Positions 1 through 10,012 are shown, counted from the stretch's first letter. The stretch: DNA of 64,000 nucleotides from Zobellella iuensis (GCF_016746085.1 NZ_JAERTZ010000025.1:434001-498000); one strand, 5' to 3'. The notes: generated by a model not told the origin, from the sequence alone. Numbers and translations are program-made.

Positions 1-275
1 GCCAGTGCCAGATGCTGGTCGATTTCAAGGGCCGCCGGGCCCAGCCACCGGCGGAAAGCCGGGGCGCCATCGCCCGCACTTATCTGTATATGCAGCAAGA
101 GTACCGGCTCGCTATCGCCAAGCAGCAGCTGCGGCTGTTCGAAGCCTGGAACCGCCAGTACCCGGCCAGCGACTGGGAATGCGAGCGGGATCACCGCATC
201 AGCGAGGTACAGGGCAACCGCAACCCCTTTGTGAAGGAGCAGTGCGAACACTATGCGTATACCCCGAATCCATGA
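1..275 (+). CDS. endA: Endonuclease I, C-terminal part (5' end outside window)
   Basis: This is the last ~90 residues of a periplasmic/secreted DNA endonuclease I. The reading frame is open from the first bases, reading [12 protein letters not shown], so the start lies upstream of the window. The family signatures visible are [12 protein letters not shown]-like sequence (here [15 protein letters not shown]), an [16 protein letters not shown] stretch and the C-terminal QGNRNPFV motif. EndA cleaves double-stranded DNA non-specifically. The stop at 273-275 overlaps the rsmE start by 23 bases, so the two are probably translationally coupled, the same gene order (endA-rsmE-gshB) as in E. coli. The catalytic half is not visible here. 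Confidence 0.92.
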   Translation, partial: QCQMLVDFKGRRAQPPAESRGAIARTYLYMQQEYRLAIAKQQLRLFEAWNRQYPASDWECERDHRISEVQGNRNPFVKEQCEHYAYTPNP

Positions 276-984
276 GCCCGGCCCGCTCGGGCCCGGGCAG
301 GAAATCCCCCTGTCGGAGGACGGCGCCAACCACGTCGGGCGGGTGCTGCGCATGCAGCCCGGCCAACCCCTGGTGCTGTTCAACGGTGAGGGCGGCCAGT
401 ACGACGCCGAGATAGTCCGGGCAGACAAGAAGTCGGTCCTGGTTCGCGTCGGTCCCTTCAGCGCCGTCGAGACCGAGTCGCCCCTGCATTTCCATCTGGG
501 CCAGGTCATCAGCCGGGGAGACAAGATGGACTTTACCATCCAGAAGTCGGTGGAGCTGGGGGTCAATGTGATCACGCCGCTGTTTTCCAGCCGTTGCGGG
601 GTCAAGCTCAGCGGTGAACGGCTGGACAAGAAAGTCCAGCAATGGCAGAAAATTGCCATCGCCGCCTGCGAACAATGCGGCCGCAACCGCATTCCCGACA
701 TCCGCCCGGCGGTCAACCTTGAACAATGGCTGGCGGAAGACAGCCATGAACTCAAACTGAATCTGCACCCCAGGGCGCAATTCAGCGTCAACCGCTTGCC
801 GTTACCCAACCACGGCGTTAGGCTGCTGGTGGGGCCCGAGGGCGGCCTGTCCGACGACGAAATCGCCCTCGCCCGCGCTCAGGGCTTTGTGGATATCCTG
901 CTCGGCCCGCGGGTACTGCGCACCGAAACCGCCGCCCTGACCGCCATCACCGCCCTGCAATGCCGCTTTGGAGATCTTGCATGA
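253..984 (+). CDS. rsmE: 16S rRNA (uracil(1498)-N3)-methyltransferase
   Basis: 243 residues, the usual length for RsmE, the SPOUT-class methyltransferase that uses SAM to methylate U1498 of 16S rRNA in assembled 30S subunits. The N-terminal PUA-like RNA-binding part carries MRIPRIHEP and a [11 protein letters not shown] stretch (~24-35). The C-terminal trefoil-knot SAM site is seen as [13 protein letters not shown] (~193-205) and [13 protein letters not shown] (~217-229), both strongly conserved in the family. The ATG is inside endA, and the stop overlaps the gshB ATG (ATGA), which suggests one transcript endA-rsmE-gshB. Confidence 0.97.
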   Translation: MRIPRIHEPGPLGPGQEIPLSEDGANHVGRVLRMQPGQPLVLFNGEGGQYDAEIVRADKKSVLVRVGPFSAVETESPLHFHLGQVISRGDKMDFTIQKSVELGVNVITPLFSSRCGVKLSGERLDKKVQQWQKIAIAACEQCGRNRIPDIRPAVNLEQWLAEDSHELKLNLHPRAQFSVNRLPLPNHGVRLLVGPEGGLSDDEIALARAQGFVDILLGPRVLRTETAALTAITALQCRFGDLA

Positions 985-1928
985 CCATCAAATTGGGAAT
1001 AGTGATGGACCCAATCCAGTCCATCAACATCAAGAAAGACAGCAGTTTCGCCATGCTGCTGGAAGCCCAGCGCCGCGGCTATGAACTCTGGTATATGGAA
1101 ATGAGCGATCTCAGCCTGTTGCAAGGGGAGGCCTTCGGCAGCATGGCGCCCTTGTCGGTCAAGGAGGATACCGCCGCCTGGTTTACCCTGGGAGGTGCCG
1201 AGCATCGCCCCCTGAGCTCGCTGGACGTGATCCTGATGCGCAAGGATCCCCCGTTCGACACCGAATATATCTACGCCACCTACCTGCTGGAGCGGGCCGA
1301 GGAAGAAGGCACCCTGATCGTCAACAAGCCCCAGAGCCTGCGTGACGCCAACGAAAAACTTTACACCGCCTGGTTCTCCGAGTTCACCCCAACCACCCTG
1401 GTGACCCGCAAGGCCAGCGATATCCGCGCCTTCCACGGCGAGCACAAGGACATCATCCTCAAGCCGCTGGACGGCATGGGCGGGGCCTCCATCTTCCGGG
1501 TGAAGGAAGATGACCCCAATCTCGGCGTTATCATCGAAACCCTGACCGAGCATGGCCACCGCTATTGCATGGTGCAAAGCTACCAGCCGGCCATCAAGGA
1601 CGGTGACAAACGGGTGCTGGTGGTGGACGGCGAGCCGGTGCCCTATTGCCTGGCCCGTATTCCCCAGGGCGGTGAAACCCGCGGCAACCTGGCCGCCGGC
1701 GGCCGGGGCGAGGCCAGGCCCCTGAGCGACAGTGACAGACACATCGCCGAGGCGCTGGGCCCGGTACTCAAGGCCAAGGGCCTGATCTTCGTGGGGCTCG
1801 ACATCATCGGTGATAAACTGACCGAGGTGAATGTCACCAGCCCCACCTGTATACGGGAAATCGAAGCGGCCTTTCCGGTGAATATTACCGGCATGCTGAT
1901 GGATGCCATCGAAAAACGGCTATCCTGA
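981..1928 (+). CDS. gshB: Glutathione synthetase
   Basis: 315 residues, against 316 in E. coli GshB. It joins gamma-glutamylcysteine to glycine with ATP in the cytosol, the second step of glutathione synthesis. The ATP-grasp fold shows as [15 protein letters not shown] at the N terminus, [13 protein letters not shown] (~159-171) in the glycine-rich loop, [16 protein letters not shown] (~225-240) and [14 protein letters not shown] (~282-295), the last being part of the metal and substrate site. The chosen ATG at 981 shares bases with the rsmE stop; an upstream in-frame ATG at 960 only adds seven non-family residues. A GC-rich hairpin follows the stop. Confidence 0.97.
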   Translation: MTIKLGIVMDPIQSINIKKDSSFAMLLEAQRRGYELWYMEMSDLSLLQGEAFGSMAPLSVKEDTAAWFTLGGAEHRPLSSLDVILMRKDPPFDTEYIYATYLLERAEEEGTLIVNKPQSLRDANEKLYTAWFSEFTPTTLVTRKASDIRAFHGEHKDIILKPLDGMGGASIFRVKEDDPNLGVIIETLTEHGHRYCMVQSYQPAIKDGDKRVLVVDGEPVPYCLARIPQGGETRGNLAAGGRGEARPLSDSDRHIAEALGPVLKAKGLIFVGLDIIGDKLTEVNVTSPTCIREIEAAFPVNITGMLMDAIEKRLS

Positions 1929-1948
1929 CATAAGACCCCTGAACCACC

Positions 1949-1970
1949 ACGGCCGGATCAGTCCGGCCGT
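1949..1970 (+). terminator. GC-rich hairpin after gshB
   Basis: Perfect 9-bp stem ACGGCCGGA / TCCGGCCGT with a TCAG loop just after gshB. It lacks a following T-run, so it may only slow or stabilise the transcript rather than act as an intrinsic terminator. yqgE starts 21 bases further on. Confidence 0.4.
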
Positions 1971-1991
1971 CCATATCAATACCGAGAAGCC

Positions 1992-2546
1992 ATGGATTCA
2001 CTGCAACATCATTTCCTGATCGCCATGCCCAGCCTGAAGGATCCCTTCTTTGCCGGCTCAGTCACCTATGTCTGTGAACACAACGACGAAGGAGCCATGG
2101 GGCTGGTGATCAATATCCCCATCGACATGAAAGTGCATGAGCTGCTGCACCAGCTGGAGCTGGAGCCGGAAGACAGCCCGACGCTCGACCGGCCGGTGCT
2201 GCAGGGCGGGCCGGTGGCGGCGGATCGGGGCTTCGTACTGCACAGCCCGGTCGAGGGCTTCAGCTCCAGCCAGCAACTGGCGGACGACCTGATGATCACC
2301 ACCTCCCGCGATGTATTGGAGGTGCTGGGCACCGAGCAGCAGCCGGAACACTACCTGGTGGCCCTGGGCTATGCCGGCTGGACCCCGGGCCAGCTGGAGC
2401 AGGAGCTGGTGGAGAACAGCTGGCTGACCATTCCCGCCGACACCGCCCTCATCTTCGACACTCCCCTGGCCCAGCGCTGGCACCAGGCCATAGGACGCCT
2501 GGGGGTAGACTCGCGCCAGCTGTCCTCCCAGGTGGGCCACGCATGA
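1992..2546 (+). CDS. yqgE: YqgE/AlgH family protein (UPF0301)
   Basis: 184 residues, the normal length for UPF0301. The opening [20 protein letters not shown], the [14 protein letters not shown] stretch (~30-43), [16 protein letters not shown] (~70-85) and [15 protein letters not shown] (~120-134) are family hallmarks. The molecular function is not established; the protein is usually encoded next to gshB and ruvX, as here. GAGAAG precedes the ATG at a suitable distance. The stop overlaps the ruvX start (ATGA), so the two are translationally coupled. I assign family membership with confidence but no biochemical role. Confidence 0.95.
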   Translation: MDSLQHHFLIAMPSLKDPFFAGSVTYVCEHNDEGAMGLVINIPIDMKVHELLHQLELEPEDSPTLDRPVLQGGPVAADRGFVLHSPVEGFSSSQQLADDLMITTSRDVLEVLGTEQQPEHYLVALGYAGWTPGQLEQELVENSWLTIPADTALIFDTPLAQRWHQAIGRLGVDSRQLSSQVGHA

Positions 2547-2959
2547 GCCGGACCCTGCTCGGCTTCGACTACGGCCTGAAGAGCATCGGCGTGGCCGTGG
2601 GCCAGGAGCTCACCGCCACCGCCCGCCCCCTGCTGGCGCTGAAAGCCAACGACGGCGTGCCCGACTGGCACCAGCTGGAAAAGCTGCTCAAGGAGTGGCA
2701 GCCGGCGCTGCTGGTGGTAGGGTTGCCCCTCAACATGGACGGTACCGAGCAGGACATCAGCCGGCGGGCACGCAAGTTCGCCAACCGGCTGCACGGCCGC
2801 TTCGGACTGGCCGTCGAGCTGCAGGACGAGCGCCTCACCACCACCGATGCCCGCGCCCGGCTGTTCGAGGCCGGCGGCTACAAAGCCCTGGGCAAGGACG
2901 CGGTGGACGCGGTCTCGGCCCAGCTGATCCTCGAATCCTGGATGGAAAGCCGGCGGTAA
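2543..2959 (+). CDS. ruvX: RuvX/YqgF, Holliday-junction-resolvase-like nuclease for pre-16S rRNA
   Basis: 138 residues, matching E. coli YqgF. The RNase H-like fold begins [16 protein letters not shown], with the first catalytic Asp at ~6. [14 protein letters not shown] (~58-71) and DERLTTTDA (~94-102) follow, and [13 protein letters not shown] near the C terminus holds the last acidic residues. Family members process the 5' end of 16S rRNA; the older name predicted a resolvase. It overlaps yqgE by four bases. Its TAA is immediately followed by three copies of a heptamer repeat. Confidence 0.96.
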   Translation: MSRTLLGFDYGLKSIGVAVGQELTATARPLLALKANDGVPDWHQLEKLLKEWQPALLVVGLPLNMDGTEQDISRRARKFANRLHGRFGLAVELQDERLTTTDARARLFEAGGYKALGKDAVDAVSAQLILESWMESRR

Positions 2960-2980
2960 GCTGGCAGCTGGCAGCTGGCA
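2960..2980. repeat. Heptanucleotide tandem repeat, GCTGGCA x3
   Basis: Three perfect copies of GCTGGCA start on the base after the ruvX TAA. They resemble the GGAAGCC and GGCGTGA arrays found after trhP and nadK in this window (see findings). Confidence 0.9.
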
Positions 2981-3054
2981 TCATGGATGTGCTGTGATCC
3001 AGTCTGTCCAGGACCGTTCGCACCAGTAACCGCCTCTCTGTCCCGGTTAGGGGT

Positions 3055-4889
3055 ATCGGGATAGGGGGGAACCGATAGGTTCCGCTCCTCCCACACCACC
3101 CGGCATGCGGGTCCGCACCGGGCGGTTCGAGAAGTTGAGGTCTCACGAGAGGCGCGGTACACCCAATCGGTCGAAGTAGGCTACGGTCAGCACATTGTGA
3201 ATGGCGGAGCGACTTTTATGCCACCAGCGTCGGCTCAGCGCCGCCACCGATTGCGCAACCCAGGCACTCGCGCCAAGGCGCACCAGTTCCCGGTAGCTCG
3301 TCTTGCCCCGATGCCACTGCCGGAGATGGAGCATTCGCAGGCGGCGACGTATCCACTCATCCAGTGAGTGCCAGATGCGCGGCGTTTGTGCCAGCCTGAA
3401 GTACCCTTTCCAGCCGAGCAGGTAGCTGCGGAGTTTCTCCACCACCTGTGCCAGGCTGCGACCACCAGCCCCCCGGGGCAGCTGCCTGATCCTGAGCTTG
3501 AACGCCTGTAATGACTTCGTTGATACCGCGCGTCGCACGTCTCCCTCCCTCGTTTGCCACAGGGCATAACCGAGGAACTTGCGACCGAACACGCTGGTGA
3601 TTGCGCTTTTGGCTTCGTTGATCATCAAACGCAGTTTCGCGTAACAACGGCGGAGCAGACGCATCACCCGCTCTCCCGATTTGTGGCTGCGAACGTAAAC
3701 GTTGCAGTCATCGGCATAGCGCGCGAAGCTGTGCCCCCGGCGTTCCAGCTCTTTGTCCACCTCGTCCAACAGGACGTTGGCCAGCAACGGCGACAGCGGC
3801 CCGCCTTGCGGCGTGACCTCGTGCCGCTCCATGACCACGCCACCGTCCATGATGCCCGCGTTCAGGTACGCACGAACCAACCGGATGACGCCGGGGTCGT
3901 TCACCCGCTTCCTCAGCCGGTCGAGCAGGATATCGTGGTTGACCCGGTCGAAGAACTTCGACAGGTCGACATCCACCACAATGTGGCGGCCCTGGCTCAC
4001 GTAGCGTTGCGCCGCCAATACCGCGTCATGAGCCCGGCGGCCCGGACGGAAGCCGTAGCTGTGCTCGCTGAAGGTGGGGTCAATCAGAGGTTGCAGCACT
4101 TGCAGCAGTGCCTGTTGGATCAGACGGTCGGTGACGGTGGGGATACCCAGTTCCCGTTCACTGCCGTCCGGTTTCGGGATGCCTATCCGACGAACGGGCT
4201 ATGGCCGATAGACGCCCTCCAGCAGCTGCTGTTTGAGCTCCGGCCACGCCCAGCGCAGGTGTTCCGCGGTCTGGGCAATGTCCAGCCCGTCAACACCCGC
4301 CGCTCCCTTGTTGGCCTTCACGCGCGTCCATGCCCGTTGCATATTCTCTCGTGCGAACACCTGCGCCAGCAGGCTTCGCCCTGCGTCCTCCGGCTCTCGT
4401 CGCGGGAGTGCTGTTTCATCGCTGATCGCGTCCGGCAAGGCTTCCCCTTCCCGTGTTGCGACCCGCCCCGCTGACGCGGGCATCTGATGCCGTACAGTAT
4501 TCATCGACAAGGCGGTTGACGCTCCTTCGCGTTCGGCCCTTCGCCCCGTAACGGTGGCTACTATGGCCTCTGCTGACTTCTCGCTCCGTGTCGCCACGTC
4601 GCCCTTTCAGGCATGAGACGAGATCTCCCCGGGTAAGAACACACTCCTTCACCGCACAACCGCCGGATTTACACCACCTCGCCTTGGCCACAAGAGCTTC
4701 GCGGCTTCTGGCCCGCTCGCCCTGCTTGGCAGTGCCTCGTATCCGATTCTTGTTCATCGGCTCACGGTTTATGATCCACGCTTCCTCCCCACGGTCGGTC
4801 ACCCTTCCGCAGTTGCGCTTCACTTCGCTCGCTGTGGCCAGCTCGCGGGAGGACTTGCACCTCCAGGAGTGCACCCGTGCCGGACGCAC
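3055..4889 (-). mobile_element. Group II intron, class C (IIC) type, about 1.84 kb
   Basis: On the minus strand the 5' end reads GTGCGTCCGGCACGGGTGC at 4889 downward, the GUGYG-type intron start. The 3' end contains a domain V candidate (about 3095-3127: ACCGCCCGG paired with CCGGGTGGT around a GCGGACCCGC core), then a domain VI hairpin GGAACC-TATC-GGTTCC (3068-3083), and ends CCCGAT at 3055. Between them lies a reverse transcriptase ORF (3143-4597) without an HNH endonuclease domain. The 5' edge lies one base after the T-run of the csp terminator, in the same orientation. Insertion behind a terminator hairpin is the known habit of class C introns. Exact splice points are inferred from these consensus ends. 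4598-4889 is intron RNA (domain I) with no gene. Confidence 0.88.
3143..4597 (-). pseudogene. ltrA: Group II intron reverse transcriptase/maturase, interrupted by one in-frame TAG
   Basis: One continuous frame of 485 codons encodes an RT-maturase, except that codon 133 (4199-4201) is TAG within GVYRP*PVRR, where relatives usually carry Ser (a TCG-to-TAG change would explain it). Before the stop are RENMQRAWTRVKANKGAAGVDG (RT0/1), here in the ~130-residue N-terminal piece. After it come IPKPDGSERELGIPTV, the conserved YGFRPGRRAHDA, DVDLSKFFDRVNHD, TPQGGPLSPLLANV, the catalytic YADD (~294) and the maturase stretch GWKGYFRLAQTP. No frameshift is needed to join the two parts. The protein normally promotes splicing and reverse transcription of the intron. 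Unless the amber codon is suppressed or a sequencing error, this copy makes no full-length enzyme; an internal ATG at 4099 would lose RT motifs 0-2. Confidence 0.88.
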
Positions 4890-4890
4890 C

Positions 4891-4919
4891 AAAAAAAAAC
4901 CCGCCGAAGCGGGTTTTTT
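4891..4919 (-). terminator. Intrinsic terminator of the cold-shock gene
   Basis: Stem CCCGC-CGAA-GCGGG (4900-4913) is flanked by nine A's and six T's on the + strand. Read on the minus strand it is a hairpin followed by nine T's, 24 bases after the csp stop. The group II intron begins one base past the T-run. Confidence 0.93.
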
Positions 4920-4943
4920 ACAGGACGCTGTGACCCTGAGGGA

Positions 4944-5147
4944 TCAGAGTACCTGAATTTGTGAAGCTTGCGGACCCTTGGCACCCTGGGACGGGGTGTA
5001 GGATACCTGCTGACCTTCGGCCAGGGTTTTAAAACCGCTGCCGACGATCTCGGAGAAGTGGGCAAACAAATCCTTGCTGCCGTCAGCCGGAGTGATGAAA
5101 CCAAAACCTTTTGCTTCGTTGAACCATTTTACGGTGCCGTTAGCCAT
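4944..5147 (-). CDS. CspA-family cold-shock protein
   Basis: 67 residues, one cold-shock domain. [18 protein letters not shown] holds RNP1 (KGFGFI, ~13-18) and DLFAHFS (~26-32) is RNP2, with the expected aromatic residues. Such proteins bind single-stranded RNA/DNA and melt RNA structure in the cytosol. AAGG lies ~9 bases before ATG. The gene stands alone, with a long A/T-rich leader (5148 to ~5250) as usual for cold-inducible csp mRNAs, and ends at a strong terminator. Which CspA paralogue it corresponds to cannot be told from sequence alone; cold induction is an inference. Confidence 0.96.
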   Translation of the reverse strand: MANGTVKWFNEAKGFGFITPADGSKDLFAHFSEIVGSGFKTLAEGQQVSYTPSQGAKGPQASQIQVL

Positions 5148-5280
5148 TTTATCTTACCTTTATTCAGTGATGAGCCATGCTCGGAAACGCAACAAAAATC
5201 AAATAAGGGAAGCTTGGTGACTGAAGAACCGCATAGGAACCAACAATATACAAAGGCCGCGCTGACTTGAGAATCTTGCT
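5148..5280 (-). promoter_or_regulatory. Leader and putative promoter of the cold-shock gene
   Basis: About 100 AT-rich bases precede the csp ATG. A TATATT -10-like hexamer (minus strand of 5245-5250) would give a ~90-base 5' UTR; no good -35 was found, and upstream sequence is GC-rich. Long untranslated leaders are typical of cold-shock mRNAs. The promoter call is weak. Confidence 0.35.
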
Positions 5281-5357
5281 GGGGTGCACTCTACGGGAGT
5301 CGCGGGGTGGCGTCAAACACTATCGTCAATATATCTGAGTAAATTTTAAACAGCAGC

Positions 5358-5383
5358 AAAGAGGCGCCCGCGGGCGCCTCTTT
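5358..5383 (-). terminator. Hairpin after carB
   Basis: Perfect inverted repeat AAAGAGGCGCCC-GCGG-type core (GAGGCGCCCG / CGGGCGCCTC) 26 bases after the carB stop. The T content after it is modest on both strands (TTTGTTT on +, TTTGCTGCTG on -). It separates carB from the csp leader. Confidence 0.7.
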
Positions 5384-5408
5384 GTTTCAAATGACGGGAA
5401 CAACCGGC

Positions 5409-8400
5409 TTATTTGCCGTTGGCGACCCGCTCATGCATTTCCTGCACCGAAATCACCGAGGCGGTGGCGTCGTGGGCCATGGCCATGACGGTAGCGAAAG
5501 CCCCGTTCAGGGTGGTGGTGTAGGACACCTTCTGGCTCAGGGCACCCCGGCGCAGCTGACGGGAATCCTCGATGGCCTGACGGCCCTCGGCGGTGTTCAC
5601 GATGTAGCTGTACTCGTTGTTCTTGATCCGATCCAGAATATGCGGACGACCTTCGTGCACCTTGTTCACCAGCCGCGGGTTGATATTGGCCTCGCCCAAC
5701 ACCACGGCGGTGCCGTGGGTGGCGTCCAGCTGGTAGCCGGCCTCCACCAGGCTGGCGGCCAGATCGACCACCCGCTGCTTGTCGCTGTGACGCACCGACA
5801 GCAGGGCGCGGCCTTCCTTCGGCACCGCCTTGCCGGCGCCCAGGTGGGCCTTGCCGAAGGCCTCGGCGAAGGTCTCGCCCACGCCCATCACCTCGCCGGT
5901 GGAGCGCATTTCCGGCCCCAGCAGCGGATCCACGCCCGGGAACTTGTTGAACGGCAGCACCACTTCCTTGACCGAGTAGTAAGGCGGGATGATTTCTTTG
6001 GTCACGCCCTGCTCGGCCAGGGACTTGCCGGCCATCACCCGGGCCGCCACCTTGGCCAGGGGCACGCCGGTGGCCTTGGACACGAAGGGCACGGTACGGG
6101 CGGCGCGCGGGTTCACCTCGATCAGGTAGATGTCGTTGCCCTTGACCGCGAATTGTACGTTCATCAGGCCGACCACGCCCAGCTCCAGGGCCAGCTTGCG
6201 CACCTGTTCGCGCATCTCGTCCTGGATGGCCTTGCTCAGGGTGTAGGGCGGCAGGGAGCAGCCGGAGTCACCGGAGTGCACGCCGGCCTGCTCGATGTGC
6301 TCCATGATGCCGCCGATGACCACGTCCTTGCCGTCGCAGATGGCGTCGATGTCCACTTCGGTGGCGTCGTCCAGGAAGCGATCCAGCAGCACCGGCGACT
6401 CGTTGGAGACGCTCACCGCCTCGTTGAAGTAGCGGCGCAGATCCTGTTCGTCATAGACGATTTCCATGGCGCGACCACCCAGTACGTAGGAGGGGCGCAC
6501 CACCAGCGGATAGCCGATGCGTTCGGCAATGGCGACCGCTTGTTCCATGGCGGTCACGGTACCGTTTTCCGGTTGCTTGAGGCCGAGACGCTCCACCGCC
6601 TGCTGGAACCGCTCGCGGTCCTCGGCCCGGTCGATGGCGTCCGGGCTGGTGCCGATCACCGGCACGCCGGCCGCTTCCAGGGCCCGGGCCAGTTTCAGCG
6701 GGGTCTGGCCGCCGTACTGGACGATAACGCCCTTGGGCTGCTCGACCCGCACGATTTCCAGCACGTCTTCCAGGGTTACCGGCTCGAAGTACAGGCGGTC
6801 GGAAGTATCGTAGTCGGTAGACACGGTTTCCGGGTTGCAGTTGACCATGATGGTCTCGAAACCGTCCTCACGCAGGGCGAGCGAGGCATGCACACAGCAA
6901 TAGTCGAATTCGATGCCTTGGCCGATACGGTTGGGGCCACCACCCAGGACGATGATCTTGTCCTTGTCGGTGGGGTTGGCCTCGCACTCCTCGTCGTAGC
7001 TGGAGTACATATAGGCGGTGTTGGTGGCAAACTCGGCGGCGCAGGTATCCACCCGTTTGTATACCGGGAAGATCTCGTGGCGGTGGCGCAGTTTGCGCAC
7101 CTCGCCTTCGGCCACGCCCAGCAGCTTGCCGAGGCGCGCATCGGCAAAACCCTTGCGCTTGAGCGCACGCAGGAATTCCGGGGTCAGCCCAGCCATGCCC
7201 GCGTCTTTTACCTGCTCTTCCAGTTTGACCAGCTCTTCGATCTGCACCAGGAACCAGCGGTCGACGTTGGTGAGCTTGAACACGCCGTCCACGCTCATGC
7301 CGGCGCGGAAGGCATCGGCGATATACCAAATCCGCTCGGCACCGGGCTCCTGCAGCTCGTGGCGGATACGCGCCAGGCTCTCGGGATCGTTCAGGTCGAC
7401 GATGGGGTCGAAACCGTGCATGCCGGTCTCCAAGCCACGCAGGGCCTTTTGTACCGACTCCTGGAAGTTGCGGCCGATGGCCATCACCTCGCCCACCGAC
7501 TTCATCTGGGTGGTCAGGCGGTCGTTGGCGCCGGCAAATTTTTCGAAGTTGAAGCGCGGTACCTTGGTGACCACGTAGTCGATGGCCGGCTCGAACGAGG
7601 CCGGGGTCAGGCCGCCGGTGATGTCGTTCTGCAGCTCGTCCAGGGTGTAACCGATGGCCAGCTTGGCCGCCACCTTGGCGATGGGGAAGCCGGTCGCCTT
7701 GGAGGCCAGGGCGGAAGAACGGGACACCCGCGGGTTCATCTCGATGATCACCATGCGACCGGTCTTGGGATCGATGCCGAACTGGACGTTGGAGCCACCG
7801 GTTTCCACCCCGATTTCGCGCAGCACCGCCATGGAGGCGTTGCGCATCAGCTGATATTCCTTGTCGGTCAGGGTCTGGGCCGGCGCAACGGTAATGGAGT
7901 CACCGGTGTGCACGCCCATGGCGTCGAAGTTCTCGATGGCGCAGACGATGATGCAGTTGTCGTTGCGATCCCGCACCACTTCCATCTCGTACTCTTTCCA
8001 GCCGATCAGGGACTCGTCGATCAGCAGTTCGCTGGTGGGCGACAGGTCCAGGCCGCGGGTACAGATTTCCTCGAACTCTTCCCGGTTGTAGGCGATGCCG
8101 CCGCCGGTGCCGCCCATGGTGAAGCTGGGGCGGATGATGCAGGGGAAACCCACCTGGTCCAGCACCCCGTAGGCTTCGTCCATGTTGTGGGCGATGCCGG
8201 CACGGGGACACTCCAGGCCGATGCTCTTCATCGCCTGGTCGAAGCGATAGCGGTCTTCCGCCTTGTCGATGGCGTCGGCGGTGGCGCCGATCATCTCCAC
8301 CCCGAACTCGGCCAGCACGCCGTGCTTTTCCAGCTCCAGGGCACAGTTGAGGGCGGTCTGGCCGCCCATGGTGGGCAGCACCGCATCGGGGCGTTCTTTT

Positions 8401-8636
8401 TCGATGATGCGACGCACCACTTCCCAGTGGATGGGCTCAATATAGGTGGCGTCGGCCATCTCCGGATCGGTCATGATGGTGGCCGGATTGGAGTTGACCA
8501 GGATGACGCGGAAGCCTTCTTCCCGCAGGGCCTTGCAGGCCTGGGCGCCGGAGTAGTCGAATTCACAGGCCTGACCGATCACTATGGGGCCAGCGCCCAG
8601 GATCAGAATGCTCTGTATGTCTGTACGTTTTGGCAT
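5409..8636 (-). CDS. carB: Carbamoyl-phosphate synthase large subunit
   Basis: 1075 residues (E. coli 1073). With CarA it makes carbamoyl phosphate from glutamine-derived ammonia, bicarbonate and two ATP for pyrimidine and arginine synthesis. It starts [22 protein letters not shown]. Two homologous ATP-grasp halves follow: the carboxyphosphate half (~1-400, with the [13 protein letters not shown]-type loop) and the carbamoyl-phosphate half (~550-935, with [14 protein letters not shown]). Between them is the oligomerisation region, and the C-terminal ~140 residues form the MGS-like allosteric domain ([17 protein letters not shown] onward) that senses UMP/ornithine in E. coli. A 19-base gap separates it from carA. 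The long + strand ORF over the same DNA is an antisense shadow. Confidence 0.98.
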   Translation of the reverse strand: MPKRTDIQSILILGAGPIVIGQACEFDYSGAQACKALREEGFRVILVNSNPATIMTDPEMADATYIEPIHWEVVRRIIEKERPDAVLPTMGGQTALNCALELEKHGVLAEFGVEMIGATADAIDKAEDRYRFDQAMKSIGLECPRAGIAHNMDEAYGVLDQVGFPCIIRPSFTMGGTGGGIAYNREEFEEICTRGLDLSPTSELLIDESLIGWKEYEMEVVRDRNDNCIIVCAIENFDAMGVHTGDSITVAPAQTLTDKEYQLMRNASMAVLREIGVETGGSNVQFGIDPKTGRMVIIEMNPRVSRSSALASKATGFPIAKVAAKLAIGYTLDELQNDITGGLTPASFEPAIDYVVTKVPRFNFEKFAGANDRLTTQMKSVGEVMAIGRNFQESVQKALRGLETGMHGFDPIVDLNDPESLARIRHELQEPGAERIWYIADAFRAGMSVDGVFKLTNVDRWFLVQIEELVKLEEQVKDAGMAGLTPEFLRALKRKGFADARLGKLLGVAEGEVRKLRHRHEIFPVYKRVDTCAAEFATNTAYMYSSYDEECEANPTDKDKIIVLGGGPNRIGQGIEFDYCCVHASLALREDGFETIMVNCNPETVSTDYDTSDRLYFEPVTLEDVLEIVRVEQPKGVIVQYGGQTPLKLARALEAAGVPVIGTSPDAIDRAEDRERFQQAVERLGLKQPENGTVTAMEQAVAIAERIGYPLVVRPSYVLGGRAMEIVYDEQDLRRYFNEAVSVSNESPVLLDRFLDDATEVDIDAICDGKDVVIGGIMEHIEQAGVHSGDSGCSLPPYTLSKAIQDEMREQVRKLALELGVVGLMNVQFAVKGNDIYLIEVNPRAARTVPFVSKATGVPLAKVAARVMAGKSLAEQGVTKEIIPPYYSVKEVVLPFNKFPGVDPLLGPEMRSTGEVMGVGETFAEAFGKAHLGAGKAVPKEGRALLSVRHSDKQRVVDLAASLVEAGYQLDATHGTAVVLGEANINPRLVNKVHEGRPHILDRIKNNEYSYIVNTAEGRQAIEDSRQLRRGALSQKVSYTTTLNGAFATVMAMAHDATASVISVQEMHERVANGK

Positions 8637-8655
8637 GACTCTTCCCTACTCCTAA

Positions 8656-9792
8656 TTACGCGCGGTACTGCTTAATCAAATCGATAAAATGGTCGAACAG
8701 GTCGGCGGCTTCATGCGGCCCCGGGCTCGCTTCGGGGTGACCCTGGAAGCTGAACGCCGGCTTGTCGGTACGGTGAATCCCCTGCAGGGAGCCGTCGAAC
8801 AGCGATTTGTGGGTCACCCGCACATGGGCCGGCAGGGTGGCTTCGTCCACCGCAAAGCCGTGGTTCTGGCTGGTGATCATCACCACGCCCTTGTCCAGAT
8901 CCTTGACCGGGTGGTTGGCACCGTGGTGGCCGAACTTCATCTTCACGGTCTTGGCACCGCTGGCCAGGCCGAGCAACTGGTGGCCCAGGCAGATGCCGAA
9001 CACCGGAATGTCGGTCTCGAGAAAGCGCTTGATGGCGCTGATGGCGTAATCGCAGGGCTCGGGGTCGCCGGGGCCGTTGGACAGGAAGATGCCGTCCGGT
9101 TTCATGGCCAGCACCTCGGCGGCCGGGGTCTGGGCCGGCACCACGGTCAGGCGGCAGCCGCGATCGACCAGCATGCGCAGGATATTGCGCTTGACGCCGT
9201 AATCGTAGGCCACCACATGGTAGGGCAACTCGCTCTCGGCCGGCTGGCGGTGACCCTCACCCAGTACCCAGCTGCCCTCATTCCAGGGATAGGGCTCGCG
9301 GGTGGTCACTTCCTTGGCCAGATCCATGCCTTTCAGGCCGGGGAAGGCGCGGGCTTCGGCCAGGGCCTTGGCTTCATCCAGATCCTTGCCGGCCAGGATA
9401 CAACCGGCCTGGGCGCCCTTCTCGCGCAGGATGCGGGTCAGCTTGCGGGTATCGATATCGGCAATACCCACTATGTTATGGGCTTTGAGGTAGTCGGACA
9501 GGGAACGCTGGTTGCGGAAGTTGGAGGCGATGATGGGGAGATCGCGGATGATCAGGCCCTGGGCATGGACTTGATCGGACTCTTCGTCTTCAGCATTAGT
9601 GCCGGTATTGCCTATATGAGGATAAGTAAGCGTAACGATCTGGCGGGAATAGGACGGGTCGGTAAGGATTTCCTGGTATCCCGTCATCGACGTATTGAAT
9701 ACCACTTCACCTACGGAACAACCGTCGGCACCGATGGCTGTACCGCGGAAGACCGAACCGTCTTCCAATACGAGCAGCGCTGAGTGAGTCAA
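8656..9792 (-). CDS. carA: Carbamoyl-phosphate synthase small (glutaminase) subunit
   Basis: Glutamine amidotransferase subunit that feeds ammonia to CarB. The N-terminal CarA domain reads [20 protein letters not shown]. The class I GATase domain shows [12 protein letters not shown] with the nucleophilic Cys (~268) and [13 protein letters not shown] with the catalytic His/Glu near the C terminus. The start is set at TTG 9792: GGAGG (9798-9802) lies five bases upstream and the protein then matches the CarA N terminus (378 residues). An in-frame TTG at 9804 overlaps that Shine-Dalgarno and is unlikely. It is first in carAB; dapB lies upstream in the same direction, as in E. coli, and ~200 bases upstream are tandem ARG boxes. 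Confidence 0.97.
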   Translation of the reverse strand: MTHSALLVLEDGSVFRGTAIGADGCSVGEVVFNTSMTGYQEILTDPSYSRQIVTLTYPHIGNTGTNAEDEESDQVHAQGLIIRDLPIIASNFRNQRSLSDYLKAHNIVGIADIDTRKLTRILREKGAQAGCILAGKDLDEAKALAEARAFPGLKGMDLAKEVTTREPYPWNEGSWVLGEGHRQPAESELPYHVVAYDYGVKRNILRMLVDRGCRLTVVPAQTPAAEVLAMKPDGIFLSNGPGDPEPCDYAISAIKRFLETDIPVFGICLGHQLLGLASGAKTVKMKFGHHGANHPVKDLDKGVVMITSQNHGFAVDEATLPAHVRVTHKSLFDGSLQGIHRTDKPAFSFQGHPEASPGPHEAADLFDHFIDLIKQYRA

Positions 9793-9899
9793 GACAACCT
9801 CCAAGTTAATTCTTATAAATCAACAATTTACCTGGCTGTCCCGAGCTGCAGACAAAAAAATTTTACTGCATCTCGGCTAATACTGGGCAAATTCTGCGT

Positions 9900-9928
9900 A
9901 TTTTATATAAAAGCGGCGTTTTCGACAA
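9900..9928 (-). promoter_or_regulatory. Candidate proximal carA promoter
   Basis: On the minus strand, TTGTCG (9923-9928), a 17-base spacer and TAAAAT (9900-9905). It lies downstream of the ARG boxes and gives a leader of ~100 bases. Inferred from consensus only. Confidence 0.4.
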
Positions 9929-9973
9929 ATTTTTTTGACAATGCAATGCCCGGCCGCTCAAGAATGGCGCAAA

Positions 9974-10012
9974 GTTGAATATAAAACCAAAAGAGAAGGA
10001 TAAAAATTCACA
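9974..10012 (-). promoter_or_regulatory. Tandem ARG boxes (ArgR operator) upstream of carAB
   Basis: Two 18-bp boxes read on the minus strand: TGTGAATTTTTATCCTTC (9995-10012) and TTTGGTTTTATATTCAAC (9974-9991). Box 1 matches 15-16 of 18 consensus positions (WNTGAATWWWWATTCANW). Box 2 has the ATTCA half intact. Their offset is exactly 21 bp, the spacing needed for one ArgR hexamer. A TATATT hexamer inside box 2 could be the -10 of the controlled promoter. Confidence 0.65.

Noticed and set aside
1949-1970. Riboswitch or operator between gshB and yqgE
   Set aside because: A single GC-rich hairpin without further structure; better seen as a 3'-end stem.
3554-4474. 306-aa open frame on + across the intron
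   Set aside because: Antisense to the reverse transcriptase; no family resemblance.
4416-4892. 158-aa frame on - at the intron 5' end
   Set aside because: Lies in intron domain I and overlaps the RT start in another frame; the protein-like sequence is the structured RNA read as codons.
5382-8675. 1097-aa open frame on + opposite carB
   Set aside because: It is antisense to an unmistakable carB; its His/Gly/Asp-rich composition is that of a codon-shadow in GC-rich DNA and it has no domain.
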